Assembly: GCA_964553325.1 (NCBI GenBank)
Contig: CAZKKI010000063.1
Span: 1 to 64,000 of the forward strand
DNA from: BMS3ABIN04 sp964553325
Lineage (GTDB): Bacteria > Bacteroidota > Ignavibacteria > Ignavibacteriales > Melioribacteraceae
Direction of reading: 5' to 3'
DNA: 64,000 nt
Below, one piece after another: positions 35,767-45,876 of this stretch (the first letter of the stretch is position 1; each line of letters starts with the position of its first letter). The translations under genes were made by a program, and so were the position numbers. The notes below the pieces were generated by a model. That model worked only from the letters and a program-made list of their open reading frames with translations. It made no database searches and was not told the origin of the DNA.

Positions 35767-36839
35767 TTAGTTTTCCCCAACCGAAGTTTTTTATCTTTAT
35801 TTTGTAACCCGATATTGATTAAAATTCCGATTGAAATACAAAACACAATTATTGAAGTACCTCCGAAACTAATAAACGGCAATGTTATTCCCGTTGTCGG
35901 TACGATCCCAATTCCAACCGCTGCATGCAAGAATGCACTAATAACAATCATGAACGAAATACCGAATGCAAGAAGTTGACCGAATTCGTCTTTCGTTTTC
36001 TTTGCAATTATTAACCCGATAATAAAAATGGACAAATAAGCAAAAAGGATTAACAATGTTCCTATAAATCCGAATTCCTCTCCCAATACCGAAAAAATAA
36101 AATCGTTATGCGGTTCGGGTAAAAACAAATTACTTTGTCTACTTTGTCCCAGTCCCAATCCTGTAACTCCGCCGCTACCCAGAGCAACAAGCGATTGTTT
36201 CAATTGGTGCCCTACATTTCCGTTTATCACACTGTCGATATATGCAAATACTCTGCTTCTCGAATGCGGAAAAATCATCATGACGGTTCCACCAGCAAAA
36301 CCGGCGGTACCTACGATTCCCGCCAGGTGTTTAATCCGCGCACCGCCAACAAATAGCATGGTGAACGAAGTAAACAAAACAATCATACTTGTGCTTACAT
36401 TCGGTTGAATAAGTATCAACACGCTAATAACAAAAATCCAAACCAAGGGAAATACCAATCCGTTTTTATAATCCTCTATCTTCTTACCTTTTTGGGCAAT
36501 CAAAACAGCCAAATGAATTATCAATAATAATTTCGCCAATTCCGACGGTTGAAAACGAATCACCTTCAGGTTAATCCATCTCGAAGCCCCTTTTATATCC
36601 GGTGCAAATATTAGAGTTGCCAGCAATAACAATACCGCAATTATCATAAACACTTTGCTATAATCTTTATAGTAACGATACGGTACTACCGATGCGAAAA
36701 TTAATCCTATAAAGGCAGCAATTACTTTCCACAAATGGGACATAAATACATTCAGTCCTTTCGCACTGAATATTAAAAAGCTGCCAAGGATTACAAGTCC
36801 GAGTGTAATGGTCAAAAGTGTTCTGATTAATATTTTCAT
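35763..36839 (-). CDS. ftsW: SEDS-family septal peptidoglycan polymerase FtsW
   Basis: This 358-residue integral membrane protein has about 10 helices and the SEDS signature segment GLGLGQSRQSNLFLPEPHNDFIFSVLGEEFG, with a long periplasmic loop containing the acidic residues expected for glycosyltransferase action. It should polymerise lipid II with the transpeptidase FtsI. RodA is the main alternative, but position between murD and murG in the dcw cluster favours FtsW. Confidence 0.95.
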   Translation of the reverse strand: MKILIRTLLTITLGLVILGSFLIFSAKGLNVFMSHLWKVIAAFIGLIFASVVPYRYYKDYSKVFMIIAVLLLLATLIFAPDIKGASRWINLKVIRFQPSELAKLLLIIHLAVLIAQKGKKIEDYKNGLVFPLVWIFVISVLILIQPNVSTSMIVLFTSFTMLFVGGARIKHLAGIVGTAGFAGGTVMMIFPHSRSRVFAYIDSVINGNVGHQLKQSLVALGSGGVTGLGLGQSRQSNLFLPEPHNDFIFSVLGEEFGFIGTLLILFAYLSIFIIGLIIAKKTKDEFGQLLAFGISFMIVISAFLHAAVGIGIVPTTGITLPFISFGGTSIIVFCISIGILINIGLQNKDKKLRLGKTK

Positions 36840-38188
36840 TTTAATTTATTAACCGCTTCTTTGAAAATTTTTCCTCTTTCCTCATAATTCCGAAACATAT
36901 CGAAACTTGCACAAGCGGGAGAAAGCAAAACCACGCTACCCGCAGTTGCTTCTGTTTTAGCTTTATCCAAACATTCATCAAACGTATTAACAATTTCCAC
37001 CGGAACTATTTCCTTAAAAAAATTATAAATTTTTTCTGCCGAACTTCCGATCGCATAAATTTTCTTTACTCTTTCTTCTACAAGCTCTTTAATTTTGTTG
37101 TAATCATTACCTTTATCCAATCCGCCGAGAATTAAATAAATATCCGAGTCAAAACTTCTCAAAGCATACCAAACGGAATCGATATTCGTTGCTTTAGAAT
37201 CATTTATATATTTTACTCCGTTTAATTCTCTCACCAATTCCAGTCTGTGTTCAACCCCTTCAAAAGTACCGAGGGCTTTTTTTATCAATTCATTTTCAAT
37301 CCCATAAATTTTTGCTATGCCCACAACAGCCATTGAGTTCATCAAATTATGTTCGCCTTTCAAACTTAAATCGGCTACATCGCAAATTTCTTCCAGGTTT
37401 TCGCCGTTAGAGTAAACAATCTTGTTTTTATCCAAAAAAACACCTAATCCCGGATTTTCTTTTATGGAAAAGGGAATCAATTCCGTTTTACTTTCGGCAA
37501 CAATCCGCTTTACAATTTCGTCATCAAAATTGTAAATCAAATAATCGTTATTTGTTTGATTCTTAAAAATTCTCATTTTCGATTTAATGTATAAATTAAA
37601 ATCATCGTTATATCTATTTAGGTGATCCGGAGTAATGTTCAACAACACCGACACCGCAGGTTTAAAATCCTTAATAAAATCCAGCTGAAAACTCGATACC
37701 TCAAGAGCAACAAATTCATCTTCTCCCACATCCAGAACAATTTCGGAAAAAGCTTTTCCTATGTTTCCAGCCGTGTAACAAGTTTTACCGCTTGAATTCA
37801 ACACGTGCGCACATAATGTGGTTGTAGTGGTTTTTCCGTTCGTTCCCGTTATTGCTATAATCGAACCTTTACAAAACCAAGAAGCAAATTCTATTTCACT
37901 TACAACTTCCACATTTTTTTCTTTAGCCAACTGCAACACCGTTGAATCGGAAGGCACACCCGGACTGGTAACTATAAAATCGGCATTGTAAACTCTTCCG
38001 GAATGTCCACCGGTTTCATATTCGATGTTTTCTTGTTTCAATACGTAAAGAACATCTTTCAATTTTTCTTCAGGTGCAATATCGCTTACGAACGGTATCG
38101 CTCCGATTTTTTTTGCCAATTTTGCAGCGCCTATTCCACTTCTCACCGCACCCAGTACCGATATCCTTTTCCCACGTAAATCTTTCAT
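36836..38188 (-). CDS. murD: UDP-N-acetylmuramoylalanine--D-glutamate ligase
   Basis: This 450-residue Mur ligase adds D-Glu to UDP-MurNAc-L-Ala. It has ISVLGAVRSGIGAAKLA at the N-terminus, the P-loop ITGTNGKTTTTTL, LEVSSFQLDFI (typical of MurD), NITPDHLNRY and the C-terminal NDSKATNIDSVWYAL. It overlaps mraY and ftsW by 4 nt each. Nothing unusual. Confidence 0.97.
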   Translation of the reverse strand: MKDLRGKRISVLGAVRSGIGAAKLAKKIGAIPFVSDIAPEEKLKDVLYVLKQENIEYETGGHSGRVYNADFIVTSPGVPSDSTVLQLAKEKNVEVVSEIEFASWFCKGSIIAITGTNGKTTTTTLCAHVLNSSGKTCYTAGNIGKAFSEIVLDVGEDEFVALEVSSFQLDFIKDFKPAVSVLLNITPDHLNRYNDDFNLYIKSKMRIFKNQTNNDYLIYNFDDEIVKRIVAESKTELIPFSIKENPGLGVFLDKNKIVYSNGENLEEICDVADLSLKGEHNLMNSMAVVGIAKIYGIENELIKKALGTFEGVEHRLELVRELNGVKYINDSKATNIDSVWYALRSFDSDIYLILGGLDKGNDYNKIKELVEERVKKIYAIGSSAEKIYNFFKEIVPVEIVNTFDECLDKAKTEATAGSVVLLSPACASFDMFRNYEERGKIFKEAVNKLK

Positions 38189-39294
38189 CTGATCTTAAAC
38201 GACGCCAAACTAATAATTGCAAATATGATTGAAATAATGTAAAACCTGACAACGATTTTGGGTTCCGCCCATCCCATCAATTCGAAGTGATGATGTATCG
38301 GCGCCATTTTAAAAACACGTTTGCCTTCTCCGTACTTTTTCTTAGTGTATTTGAAATACATTCTTTGAATAATAACCGACAGTGCTTCAACGAAAAAAAT
38401 TCCGCCCAAAATCGGAATAAGCAATTCTTTTTTAATTAGAATAGTTATTATTCCGAATGCGCCGCCAAGTGCTAACGAACCCGTATCCCCCATAAATATT
38501 TCCGCGGGATAAAAATTGAACCATAAAAATCCCAAACCGGCACCGATAAATGCAGCGATATAAATCGTTAATTCTCCTGAGCCGGGTAAATACATTACGT
38601 TGAGATAATCAGCATAAATTTTATTTCCGGATACATAAGCAATTACCGCCAGAGTCAACATTACAATCAACATCGAACCAATTGCCAAACCATCCAAGCC
38701 GTCCGTTAAATTTACGGCGTTCGAAGTAGCCGTAATTATAAAAATCACTGCAGGAACATATAAGTATGAAAAATCCCAATTCAAATTTTTAAAGAACGGT
38801 AAAGTTGTTTGAGTATTATACGGGGCAAATTCCGGTAAATAGTAAATTGTTAATCCGACTATTAATCCTATTAGAACTTGTCCCATTAATTTATATCTGG
38901 CAATTAATCCTTTCGAATATTTTTTAACGACTTTCAAATAATCATCCACAAATCCTACAAAGCTCAACCAAATTGTTCCGGCTAAAACTAAAATTATATA
39001 AGTACTTTTTATATCGCTCCACAACAATACGGGTACTACAACCGAGAGAATTATTATTATTCCGCCCATCGTGGGGGTACCGGCTTTTACTTTATGTGTT
39101 CGAGGTCCAACTTCACGTATGGTTTCTCCAATTTGCTTTCTTTTTAAATACGCAATTATTTTTGGACCGATATAAAACGAGATAAACATTGCCGTAATAG
39201 CCGAAAGGGCGGAACGAAACGATAAAAATCTAAAAACGTCGAATCCAGGTGGATTAAATACTTTATTTATGTAATCGAATAAATAGTAAAACAT
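38185..39294 (-). CDS. mraY: phospho-N-acetylmuramoyl-pentapeptide-transferase
   Basis: This 369-residue enzyme with 10 membrane helices forms lipid I from UDP-MurNAc-pentapeptide and undecaprenyl phosphate. Catalytic aspartates lie in FVGFVDDYLKVVKKYSKG and NLTDGLDGLAIG, followed by FMGDTGSLALGG and the MAPIHHHFELMGW histidine loop, all intact. Length fits the family. It overlaps murD by 4 nt and shares one base with murF. Confidence 0.97.
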   Translation of the reverse strand: MFYYLFDYINKVFNPPGFDVFRFLSFRSALSAITAMFISFYIGPKIIAYLKRKQIGETIREVGPRTHKVKAGTPTMGGIIIILSVVVPVLLWSDIKSTYIILVLAGTIWLSFVGFVDDYLKVVKKYSKGLIARYKLMGQVLIGLIVGLTIYYLPEFAPYNTQTTLPFFKNLNWDFSYLYVPAVIFIITATSNAVNLTDGLDGLAIGSMLIVMLTLAVIAYVSGNKIYADYLNVMYLPGSGELTIYIAAFIGAGLGFLWFNFYPAEIFMGDTGSLALGGAFGIITILIKKELLIPILGGIFFVEALSVIIQRMYFKYTKKKYGEGKRVFKMAPIHHHFELMGWAEPKIVVRFYIISIIFAIISLASFKIR

Positions 39295-40673
39295 CAGTTA
39301 GTTCTTTCCAAAATTTGTTCGACAAATTCCTCCATTCTCATTCCGCGGGAGCCCTTAACCAATATAACGGAATTGTTTACGTTAAATTCTCCCAAATATT
39401 TTTTCAGAGACTTTCTGGTTCTGAAATGCAAAACATCGGTTCTACTTTTCGACAATTCCCCCGCTAAATATTTCATAAACTTTCCGATCGTAAGTACCAA
39501 TGCCGGTTTCGTTTTTATAATATGCGATTTTAGTTTTTTGTGAAGTTCAACACTTTTCTCACCCAACTCCAGCATATCACCCAAAACGACTATTTTGTTT
39601 TCGTACAGACTAATTATTTTCAGTACGTCCAAAGCTTCCTTAACCGATTGAGGATTGGAATTGTACGTATCGTCAATCAGCGCATAGTTTTTCTTTACTA
39701 TTAAATTAAGTCTGCTTTTAACGGGTTTTATTTTTTTCGTTCCGCTCAATATTTCATTTTTCCTTACTCCCAACTTCAAAGCAATGGCAACAGCGGCTAA
39801 GTAATTCTTTGCATTCGAAGAACCGAGCAGAGGGAGTTCAACCGATATGCTTTTACCCAAACCCTTTACATTAACTTCAGGTTTCCCTTCTTTCGTATAA
39901 CCGGTAATTTTACCTTTCACATCCGGGGAGTTTGAAAATCCGTACGTAATGATATTTCCATACTTGTTTTTCCGTTTAGATAAAACGGGATCATCAACAT
40001 TAATAAACACGGTTCCGTTTAATTTATCGGTAATTTCCAGCAAAGCCGATTTTTCTTTGAAAACCCCGCTTTTGTTTTTCAGATATTTTATATGTGACTC
40101 ACCAATATTCGTAATTGTCGAAAATCCGGGTTCGGCAATTTTCGCAGTGTATTCTATTTCCCCGAAATGATTTGTACCGTGCTCCAAAACCAAAACTTCC
40201 GTTTTTTCATTTGCGGACAGAATTGTTAACGGAACACCAATCTGATTGTTGTTGTTGCTAATCGTTTTCGTTACTTTGTATCTTTCACCCAACAAAACCG
40301 CAAGTATTTCTTTTGTGGTTGTTTTTCCGTTGCTGCCGGTTATCGAAACGACCTTTCCTTTTAACTTTCTTCTCCATAAAAGAGCTATATTGCCGTAAGC
40401 CTTAAGGGTATTTTTTACCGCGACGACCGGGATTTCCAAATCTTCGAATTCATTAAGTTTTTTTCTGTTAACAACCACTGCACCGGCGCCGTTCTTTACG
40501 GCCTCCCGAACGAAATCGTGTCCATCGAATCTGTTTCCTTTGATAGCTACAAACATTGAACCTTTTTTTACCTTTCTTGAATCTATTGTTACCTTGCTTA
40601 CCGGCTTAAATTCATCCGGATTAAAAATTTCGGCTGTCTCCACTTCGAATATGTCGTTAATCGTTAATCTCAA
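39294..40673 (-). CDS. murF: UDP-MurNAc-tripeptide--D-Ala-D-Ala ligase
   Basis: This 459-residue Mur ligase adds D-Ala-D-Ala to the UDP-MurNAc tripeptide. Landmarks: MFVAIKGNRFDGHDFV, P-loop ITGSNGKTTTKEIL, LEHGTNHFGEI, TNIGESHIKYL and DDTYNSNPQSVKEALD. The reading frame opens with TTG at 40673 and has no ATG in the plausible range, so a TTG start coupled to the end of murE (4 nt away) is likely. ddl, which makes the D-Ala-D-Ala substrate, is not in this window. Confidence 0.95.
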   Translation of the reverse strand: MRLTINDIFEVETAEIFNPDEFKPVSKVTIDSRKVKKGSMFVAIKGNRFDGHDFVREAVKNGAGAVVVNRKKLNEFEDLEIPVVAVKNTLKAYGNIALLWRRKLKGKVVSITGSNGKTTTKEILAVLLGERYKVTKTISNNNNQIGVPLTILSANEKTEVLVLEHGTNHFGEIEYTAKIAEPGFSTITNIGESHIKYLKNKSGVFKEKSALLEITDKLNGTVFINVDDPVLSKRKNKYGNIITYGFSNSPDVKGKITGYTKEGKPEVNVKGLGKSISVELPLLGSSNAKNYLAAVAIALKLGVRKNEILSGTKKIKPVKSRLNLIVKKNYALIDDTYNSNPQSVKEALDVLKIISLYENKIVVLGDMLELGEKSVELHKKLKSHIIKTKPALVLTIGKFMKYLAGELSKSRTDVLHFRTRKSLKKYLGEFNVNNSVILVKGSRGMRMEEFVEQILERTN

Positions 40674-40676
40674 ATT

Positions 40677-42140
40677 TCAACTTAAATATTTTAATACTGT
40701 ATCTTTATCGGAAAAATATTTTCTTTCGCCTTTAATTTCCTGGTAGTTTTCGTGTCCTTTACCGGCAACCAGAACGACGGCATTTTCGGGTGAGTTAATC
40801 ACCGCATCCCGTATTGCTTGCTCTCTGTCTTCAATAACTTTATGGTTTTCTTTCTTCATTCCGCTTTTAATTTCCTCGATAATCGTCATCGGATCTTCAG
40901 AGCGAGGATTATCGGAGGTGATAATTACGAAATCGCTTAATTCTTCGGCAATTTTTCCCATTACCGGCCGTTTTTGTCTATCGCGATCTCCCCCGCAACC
41001 AAATACCGTATAAACTTTTCTTTCATCTTTCACTATATGTCGAATTGCCAAAAGCGCTTCTTTTAAACTGTCGGCAGTATGTGAATAGTCAATTATAATT
41101 TTCTTTTCTCCTTTTCCAATTACTTCGAATCTACCGGGCACTTGCGGTGTTTGATTTATTCCTTCTATTACTTTTCCGGCATCAAATCCCGCCAGTATTA
41201 AAGTGGCCAGAGCTGCAGTCGCATTATATGCATTAAATTTTCCGATTAATTTCGTTTCGACGGAAAAAGATTTTCGATCAAACGACACCGTTAACTTTGT
41301 CCCGCTTAAATCATATTCTATGTCTTTCATTTGAAAGTCGGCATTGTTGCTTGTACCGTAAGTTTTTACGGACGCATTTGTTTCTTCAATCATCCGTTTC
41401 CAATTTTCATCATCCGCGTTAACAACAGCAGTAGCATCGGATTTCAAAAACGTGAAGAACGACTTTTTAGTTTCAAAATAATCTTCAAAAGTTTTGTGAA
41501 AATCCATGTGATCGGACGTGATATTTGTAAACACTCCGAAATCAAAATCCAAATAATCGATTCGATGAAGAGCAATTGAATGTGATGAAACTTCCATAAT
41601 ACAATATTCACACCCAACTTTAACCATCTCGTTCATCAAGTAGTTAATTTTATTAGCTTCGGGAGTAGTAAGTTTAGATGAATATTCTTTATCGCCTACG
41701 ATATATTTGTTTGTTCCAATCAATCCGCTTTTAATTTCCAACTTGTCCAAAACACTTTTGACGAAATAAGAAGTTGTTGTTTTCCCTTTTGTACCGGTAA
41801 TACCGATCAATTTCAATTTTTCGGACGGACGGTTATAAAACACGTGAGAAATTTCGGCAAGTGCCGCTCTGCTGTTTTCTACAATAATCCGGGCAAAGTT
41901 GTGTCTTTCGGCAAATCCTTCCGGAATCGCTTCCTTATCTTCTATTACAACGGCGGTGGCACCATTGGAAATAGCATTCCCGATAAATTTATGCCCGTCC
42001 GTTTTAAAACCCTTAATTGCCACAAACATCGAGTTTTTATTTGCTTCCCTCGAATCGATTACAATATTTTTAATTTCCGTGTCAATCATTCCGGTTACTT
42101 GAATTACCTTGATATTATTTAGCAAATCGCTCAGTTTCAT
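40677..42140 (-). CDS. murE: UDP-MurNAc-L-Ala-D-Glu--meso-DAP ligase
   Basis: This 487-residue Mur ligase adds the third stem residue. It has VAIKGFKTDGHKFI, P-loop ITGTKGKTTTSYFV, EVSSHSIALHRID, TNITSDHMDFH, and TSDNPRSEDP near residue 410. The Asp-Asn-Pro-Arg motif marks enzymes that bind meso-diaminopimelate rather than lysine, so the wall is predicted to be of the DAP type. It shares one base with the ftsI stop. Confidence 0.97.
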   Translation of the reverse strand: MKLSDLLNNIKVIQVTGMIDTEIKNIVIDSREANKNSMFVAIKGFKTDGHKFIGNAISNGATAVVIEDKEAIPEGFAERHNFARIIVENSRAALAEISHVFYNRPSEKLKLIGITGTKGKTTTSYFVKSVLDKLEIKSGLIGTNKYIVGDKEYSSKLTTPEANKINYLMNEMVKVGCEYCIMEVSSHSIALHRIDYLDFDFGVFTNITSDHMDFHKTFEDYFETKKSFFTFLKSDATAVVNADDENWKRMIEETNASVKTYGTSNNADFQMKDIEYDLSGTKLTVSFDRKSFSVETKLIGKFNAYNATAALATLILAGFDAGKVIEGINQTPQVPGRFEVIGKGEKKIIIDYSHTADSLKEALLAIRHIVKDERKVYTVFGCGGDRDRQKRPVMGKIAEELSDFVIITSDNPRSEDPMTIIEEIKSGMKKENHKVIEDREQAIRDAVINSPENAVVLVAGKGHENYQEIKGERKYFSDKDTVLKYLS

Positions 42141-44161
42141 TAGTTTATAATCACTCCGTCCGGCACGTTGTCCATTTTACATTTTAAAACGCAAGTCATT
42201 TTTCCGTTTATTTTTGTACCGGCTTTAATGCTTTGATCAACCACTTTACCGTTGCCTATAATCTTATACTTTATTTTCAGCTTGCTTAAAATTGCTATTG
42301 CTTCCCTCATCGATTTGTTTTTTAAATCGGGCATTTCATTTAAGTTTAATTTTTCAAGTTTCGAATTATGTGAAATTTTCCTTTCCGCACCCGGATTCAA
42401 GAACCCTTCGTATTTATTTTCTTTTTCCGTATCGGCAATTAACTTTGTAATTTTGGTTTTACTCCGTCTTATTTCTTTCTTTTCAAACTCTAAGTTCAAA
42501 TCAATATCAACAATTCTTTTCATAACGTTTTTAAATATCGGTGCGGCTACTTGACCTCCGTAACGGCCAATTTCTGGTGAATCGACCAAAATCAAACAGA
42601 GCAATTTGGGATTGTCCGCCGGAAGAAATCCTATAAACGAAGAATTATACAATCTGTTCGAATATCTTCCGTTTATTAATTTTTGCGACGTTCCGGTTTT
42701 TCCACCTACAAGAACATTATCCAATTGCGCCAACTGCGCAGTACCGTTTTCCACAACACCTACAAGCATATTTTTAATTTGTTCGGAAGTGTTTTCGCTA
42801 ATAACTTTTCTTATTTCCTTTTTGCCGTTTGAAAAAACCGTTCTTCCCTCGTCATCAATTATTTTTTTTACCGTAAAGGGGCGGAGCAAGTATCCACCAT
42901 TTACCAAAGCGGAATAAGCCATCACCATTTGAACGGGAGTTACCGAAATTTCATAACCGTGAGCGATGAATGCTTTGGATATTGCCGAGTATGACATTGG
43001 CTTTTTGAGCATTCCTTTGGCTTCACCCGGTAAATCGACTTCCGTGAAGTTTCCGAATCCGAAGTCTCTTAGACCCTTGTAAAAAAGCCTGTTATTAATT
43101 CTATCACTTAATTTGACAATCCCGATATTACTCGAATGTTCAATAATTTCCGAAACCGTTAACTTTTTATATTTATGTGTATCGTGAATGGTTGCTCCTT
43201 TGATTCGATATTTTCCGTTTTCGGTATTGATTGTTTCATAAGGTTTTGCCAACCCGTGTTCCAAAAGCAATGCAACAACAATCGGTTTCATTGTTGAGCC
43301 GGGCTCGTAAGTGTCGCTTATTGCGCGGTTACGTCTGTTTTTCTCCGGGTACTTTCCATATTTCGAAGGATGAAAATCGGGCAAATTTACAAGCGACAAT
43401 ATTTCACCAGTATTCGGATTAATTATAATTCCAACTCCCGCTTTTCCCTTATACTTTTTCAAACCCTTTGCTAATTCCTCTCTCAATATTTTCTGATAAC
43501 TTTTATTAACCGTAAGAACAACTTCATACCCCGATTGCGGATCTAACGACTGCTCATACAAAACAGTTACTTTCTTCCCTCTTGCATCTTGCTCGGTTAC
43601 CAAATATCCGTCTTTACCCAAAAGATATTTGTTATATAATTTTTCAATTCCGTCTATACCTTTTAGTTGTCTATCAACCGCTCCGATAATGTGTGCGGTA
43701 ATATTTTCGTATGGATAAATCCGCGTATAATCCTGAATTTTATAAAATCCGTTAGCAACGAAATCTTCCAAAAGTCTGGCTTTTTCTTGACTAACTTTTC
43801 TCTCCAAAATTATATTTCCTTTACCCCGTTTAATTTTGTTTATATAATACGAGGGTTTTTTGCCAAATAATTTCGATAATTTATTCGCTATTTTTTTTCT
43901 GTCCTTTTTATATCTTCCGTTCAACATTCTGCAATCGGCGTACAAAGTATTGTCTTGTTTCGTGTATGCTAAAATTTCACCGTTTCTATCAAGTATAATT
44001 CCCCTTTCGGCCTTAAGTGTAATTATTTTATTTTGTTGCTTATCTGCTTGCGATTTATATTTTTGATGCCCCGAAATTTGAATAATAAAAAGTCGGGCTA
44101 CGAGCAGTCCGAACAAAACAATTACAAAACCGGTAAGAAATAGCGCACGGTTATTAATCAT
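42140..44161 (-). CDS. ftsI: septal transpeptidase FtsI (PBP, class B) with C-terminal PASTA domain
   Basis: This 673-residue bitopic penicillin-binding protein has an N-terminal membrane helix (about 5-27), a PBP dimer domain (GIILDRNGEILAYT onward) and a transpeptidase domain with SxxK in EPGSTMKPIV, SxN in HSSNIG, and KTG in VGGKTGTSQ. Residues from about 608 to the end (EMPDLKNKSMREAIAILSKL...) match one PASTA repeat, as in Spo/Pbp2x-type enzymes. It cross-links septal peptidoglycan with FtsW. It overlaps the FtsL-like gene by 8 nt. Confidence 0.96.
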   Translation of the reverse strand: MINNRALFLTGFVIVLFGLLVARLFIIQISGHQKYKSQADKQQNKIITLKAERGIILDRNGEILAYTKQDNTLYADCRMLNGRYKKDRKKIANKLSKLFGKKPSYYINKIKRGKGNIILERKVSQEKARLLEDFVANGFYKIQDYTRIYPYENITAHIIGAVDRQLKGIDGIEKLYNKYLLGKDGYLVTEQDARGKKVTVLYEQSLDPQSGYEVVLTVNKSYQKILREELAKGLKKYKGKAGVGIIINPNTGEILSLVNLPDFHPSKYGKYPEKNRRNRAISDTYEPGSTMKPIVVALLLEHGLAKPYETINTENGKYRIKGATIHDTHKYKKLTVSEIIEHSSNIGIVKLSDRINNRLFYKGLRDFGFGNFTEVDLPGEAKGMLKKPMSYSAISKAFIAHGYEISVTPVQMVMAYSALVNGGYLLRPFTVKKIIDDEGRTVFSNGKKEIRKVISENTSEQIKNMLVGVVENGTAQLAQLDNVLVGGKTGTSQKLINGRYSNRLYNSSFIGFLPADNPKLLCLILVDSPEIGRYGGQVAAPIFKNVMKRIVDIDLNLEFEKKEIRRSKTKITKLIADTEKENKYEGFLNPGAERKISHNSKLEKLNLNEMPDLKNKSMREAIAILSKLKIKYKIIGNGKVVDQSIKAGTKINGKMTCVLKCKMDNVPDGVIIN

Positions 44162-44477
44162 ACTTCTTTTCTACAATTTCTTTAATCAGTTCGACTTTAC
44201 TTTCGTTAATATTGATTTTATTTAAATTGTTTATTTTAACAAGTCCCAACTTAAATGCCTTGGGAATGATCACTTCTTCCGAAGATAATTTTTGAACTTC
44301 AACTTGTTTTGCTTCCAAACGATCATTTAAATCGTTCAATAAAAATTGTTTTTCATTTTTCAACGAGTTAAGCTTTTCTATTTCGTTAATTGAGTATAAA
44401 TGAACAAATAATAACGGCGTAATCGTGAGAACGGCAATGAGTAATTTTTTCAAAAATGCTTTGTTGTTTTGTTTCAC
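44154..44477 (-). CDS. ftsL: FtsL-like cell division protein
   Basis: This 107-residue bitopic protein has a short basic N-terminus, one membrane helix (about 11-29, KLLIAVLTITPLLFVHLYS) and a heptad-patterned coiled coil (about 30-66, EIEKLNSLKNEKQFLLNDL). It is the expected size and shape for FtsL, which pairs with FtsB/FtsQ and activates FtsW-FtsI. Sequence identity in this family is very low, so the call rests on topology and place between rsmH and ftsI. Its start is GTG, directly after the rsmH TAG, with GGAG 9 nt upstream. Confidence 0.8.
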   Translation of the reverse strand: MKQNNKAFLKKLLIAVLTITPLLFVHLYSINEIEKLNSLKNEKQFLLNDLNDRLEAKQVEVQKLSSEEVIIPKAFKLGLVKINNLNKININESKVELIKEIVEKKYD

Positions 44478-45398
44478 CTATATTTTCTCCGCTACTCTAA
44501 GTTTGGCACTTCTGGCACGTTTATTATTTTTAATTTCTTCCTCTGCCGGAACTACCGGTTTTTTTGTAATTATTTTCACTCTTTGCTGCTTATCGCATAC
44601 ACATATCGGCGCTTCAGGGGGACAAATACACGATAAAGCTTCATACTTAAAAGTTTCTTTTACTATCCGGTCTTCGAGCGAGTGACATGAAATTACAACT
44701 AATCTCCCGCCGGGTTTCAGCATATCAACGGCATCTGTTAAAAATGATTTCAATTCTTCGAGTTCGTTATTAACATAAATTCTAAAGGCTTGAAATACTT
44801 GAGATAAAATTTTAAATGATCTATATTTCGGAATAACCGCCTCAACGGTTTCCCTCAATTGCAAAGTGGTATTGATTTTTTTATGGGCTCTCGTTTCAAC
44901 AATTTTACGTGCAATTCTACCGGCGTTTTTTAGCTCACCGTAACTTTTTAAGATTTCGATCAGTTTTTCAAGAGGATAATTGTTAATAATGTACGATGCC
45001 GGTTTGCCTTTGGATTTATCCATTCGAAGATCGAGCGGGCTATCGGTTCTGTAAGTAAACCCGAGAGAATCGTCATCGAGCTGAACCGATGAAACCCCGA
45101 GGTCGGCGAAAATTCCATCATAAGCATTAATAAATTGAATCATGGATACTCTTTTAATTTCAGTAAAACCAGTGTTGAATACTTTTACTCTGGAATCACC
45201 TTTGAACTTTTCTTTGCAATGCTTATATGCTTTTTCATCCTTGTCGGTGCCGACCAAGGTAGCATTGCTATTTAATCTTTTAAGTATTTCAGAAGCGTGA
45301 CCTCCGTATCCTATTGTTGCATCAAAATAATTTCCGGACTTATCGGTGATTAAATATTCCAAACTTTCATTCAGAAGAACCGGAACGTGCAGACTCAT
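44478..45398 (-). CDS. rsmH: 16S rRNA (cytosine(1402)-N4)-methyltransferase
   Basis: This 306-residue SAM-dependent methyltransferase (formerly MraW) modifies C1402 of 16S rRNA. It has HVPVLLNESLEYL, the SAM motif FDATIGYGGHASEIL, GIFADLGVSSVQLDD, DLRMD, and SCHSLEDRIVK near the C-terminus, as well as FRIYVNNEL. It overlaps mraZ by 4 nt and touches the FtsL-like gene. All family residues look intact. Confidence 0.97.
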   Translation of the reverse strand: MSLHVPVLLNESLEYLITDKSGNYFDATIGYGGHASEILKRLNSNATLVGTDKDEKAYKHCKEKFKGDSRVKVFNTGFTEIKRVSMIQFINAYDGIFADLGVSSVQLDDDSLGFTYRTDSPLDLRMDKSKGKPASYIINNYPLEKLIEILKSYGELKNAGRIARKIVETRAHKKINTTLQLRETVEAVIPKYRSFKILSQVFQAFRIYVNNELEELKSFLTDAVDMLKPGGRLVVISCHSLEDRIVKETFKYEALSCICPPEAPICVCDKQQRVKIITKKPVVPAEEEIKNNKRARSAKLRVAEKI

Positions 45399-45844
45399 TG
45401 TTCTCTAATTTTCATTACTTCACGCGCAATCTCCGAATACGGAACTTTGTTTTCTTGAATATACTTATCGTAAATTTTGGGATTCCAAATTTCTATTTTT
45501 TTAATTGCTCCGAGTATGAGCACTTCTTTTTCTATTCCTGCAAATTCGATTAAGGATTTCGGTATAAGAATTCTCGATTGCGAATCGAGTTTATCTTCCG
45601 CAGCTTCTTGTAAAAACATCCTTAAAAACATTGCCTCTTTCGGATCGAAAGTGTTTAGTTGGTTTAGTTTATTAACCACAAGTTCTTTCCACTGATCCAA
45701 CGGATACAAATCGATACATTGCGCGGTACCTCTGGTCATTACAAAGGAATCGTTCGCTTCGGGGTTAATAAACTTGCGCAGTTTAGCAGGAATGCTAACC
45801 CTTCCTTTTGAATCAATCGAATATTTAAAACTTCCTATAAACAT
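45395..45844 (-). CDS. mraZ: transcriptional regulator MraZ
   Basis: This 149-residue MraZ has two SpoVT/AbrB-like halves: MFIGSFKYSIDSKGRVSIPAKLRK at the N-terminus, and a second AEDKLDSQSRILIPKSLIEFAG. It forms a ring and represses dcw transcription by binding short repeats at its own promoter. The open frame extends 26 codons upstream to a TTG at 45922, but the family start is the ATG at 45844, and that upstream stretch is better read as the promoter. It is the first gene of the dcw cluster. Confidence 0.95.
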   Translation of the reverse strand: MFIGSFKYSIDSKGRVSIPAKLRKFINPEANDSFVMTRGTAQCIDLYPLDQWKELVVNKLNQLNTFDPKEAMFLRMFLQEAAEDKLDSQSRILIPKSLIEFAGIEKEVLILGAIKKIEIWNPKIYDKYIQENKVPYSEIAREVMKIREQ

Positions 45845-45876
45845 AGTTTGACATTTTTTGGGATAATTCAACACAA

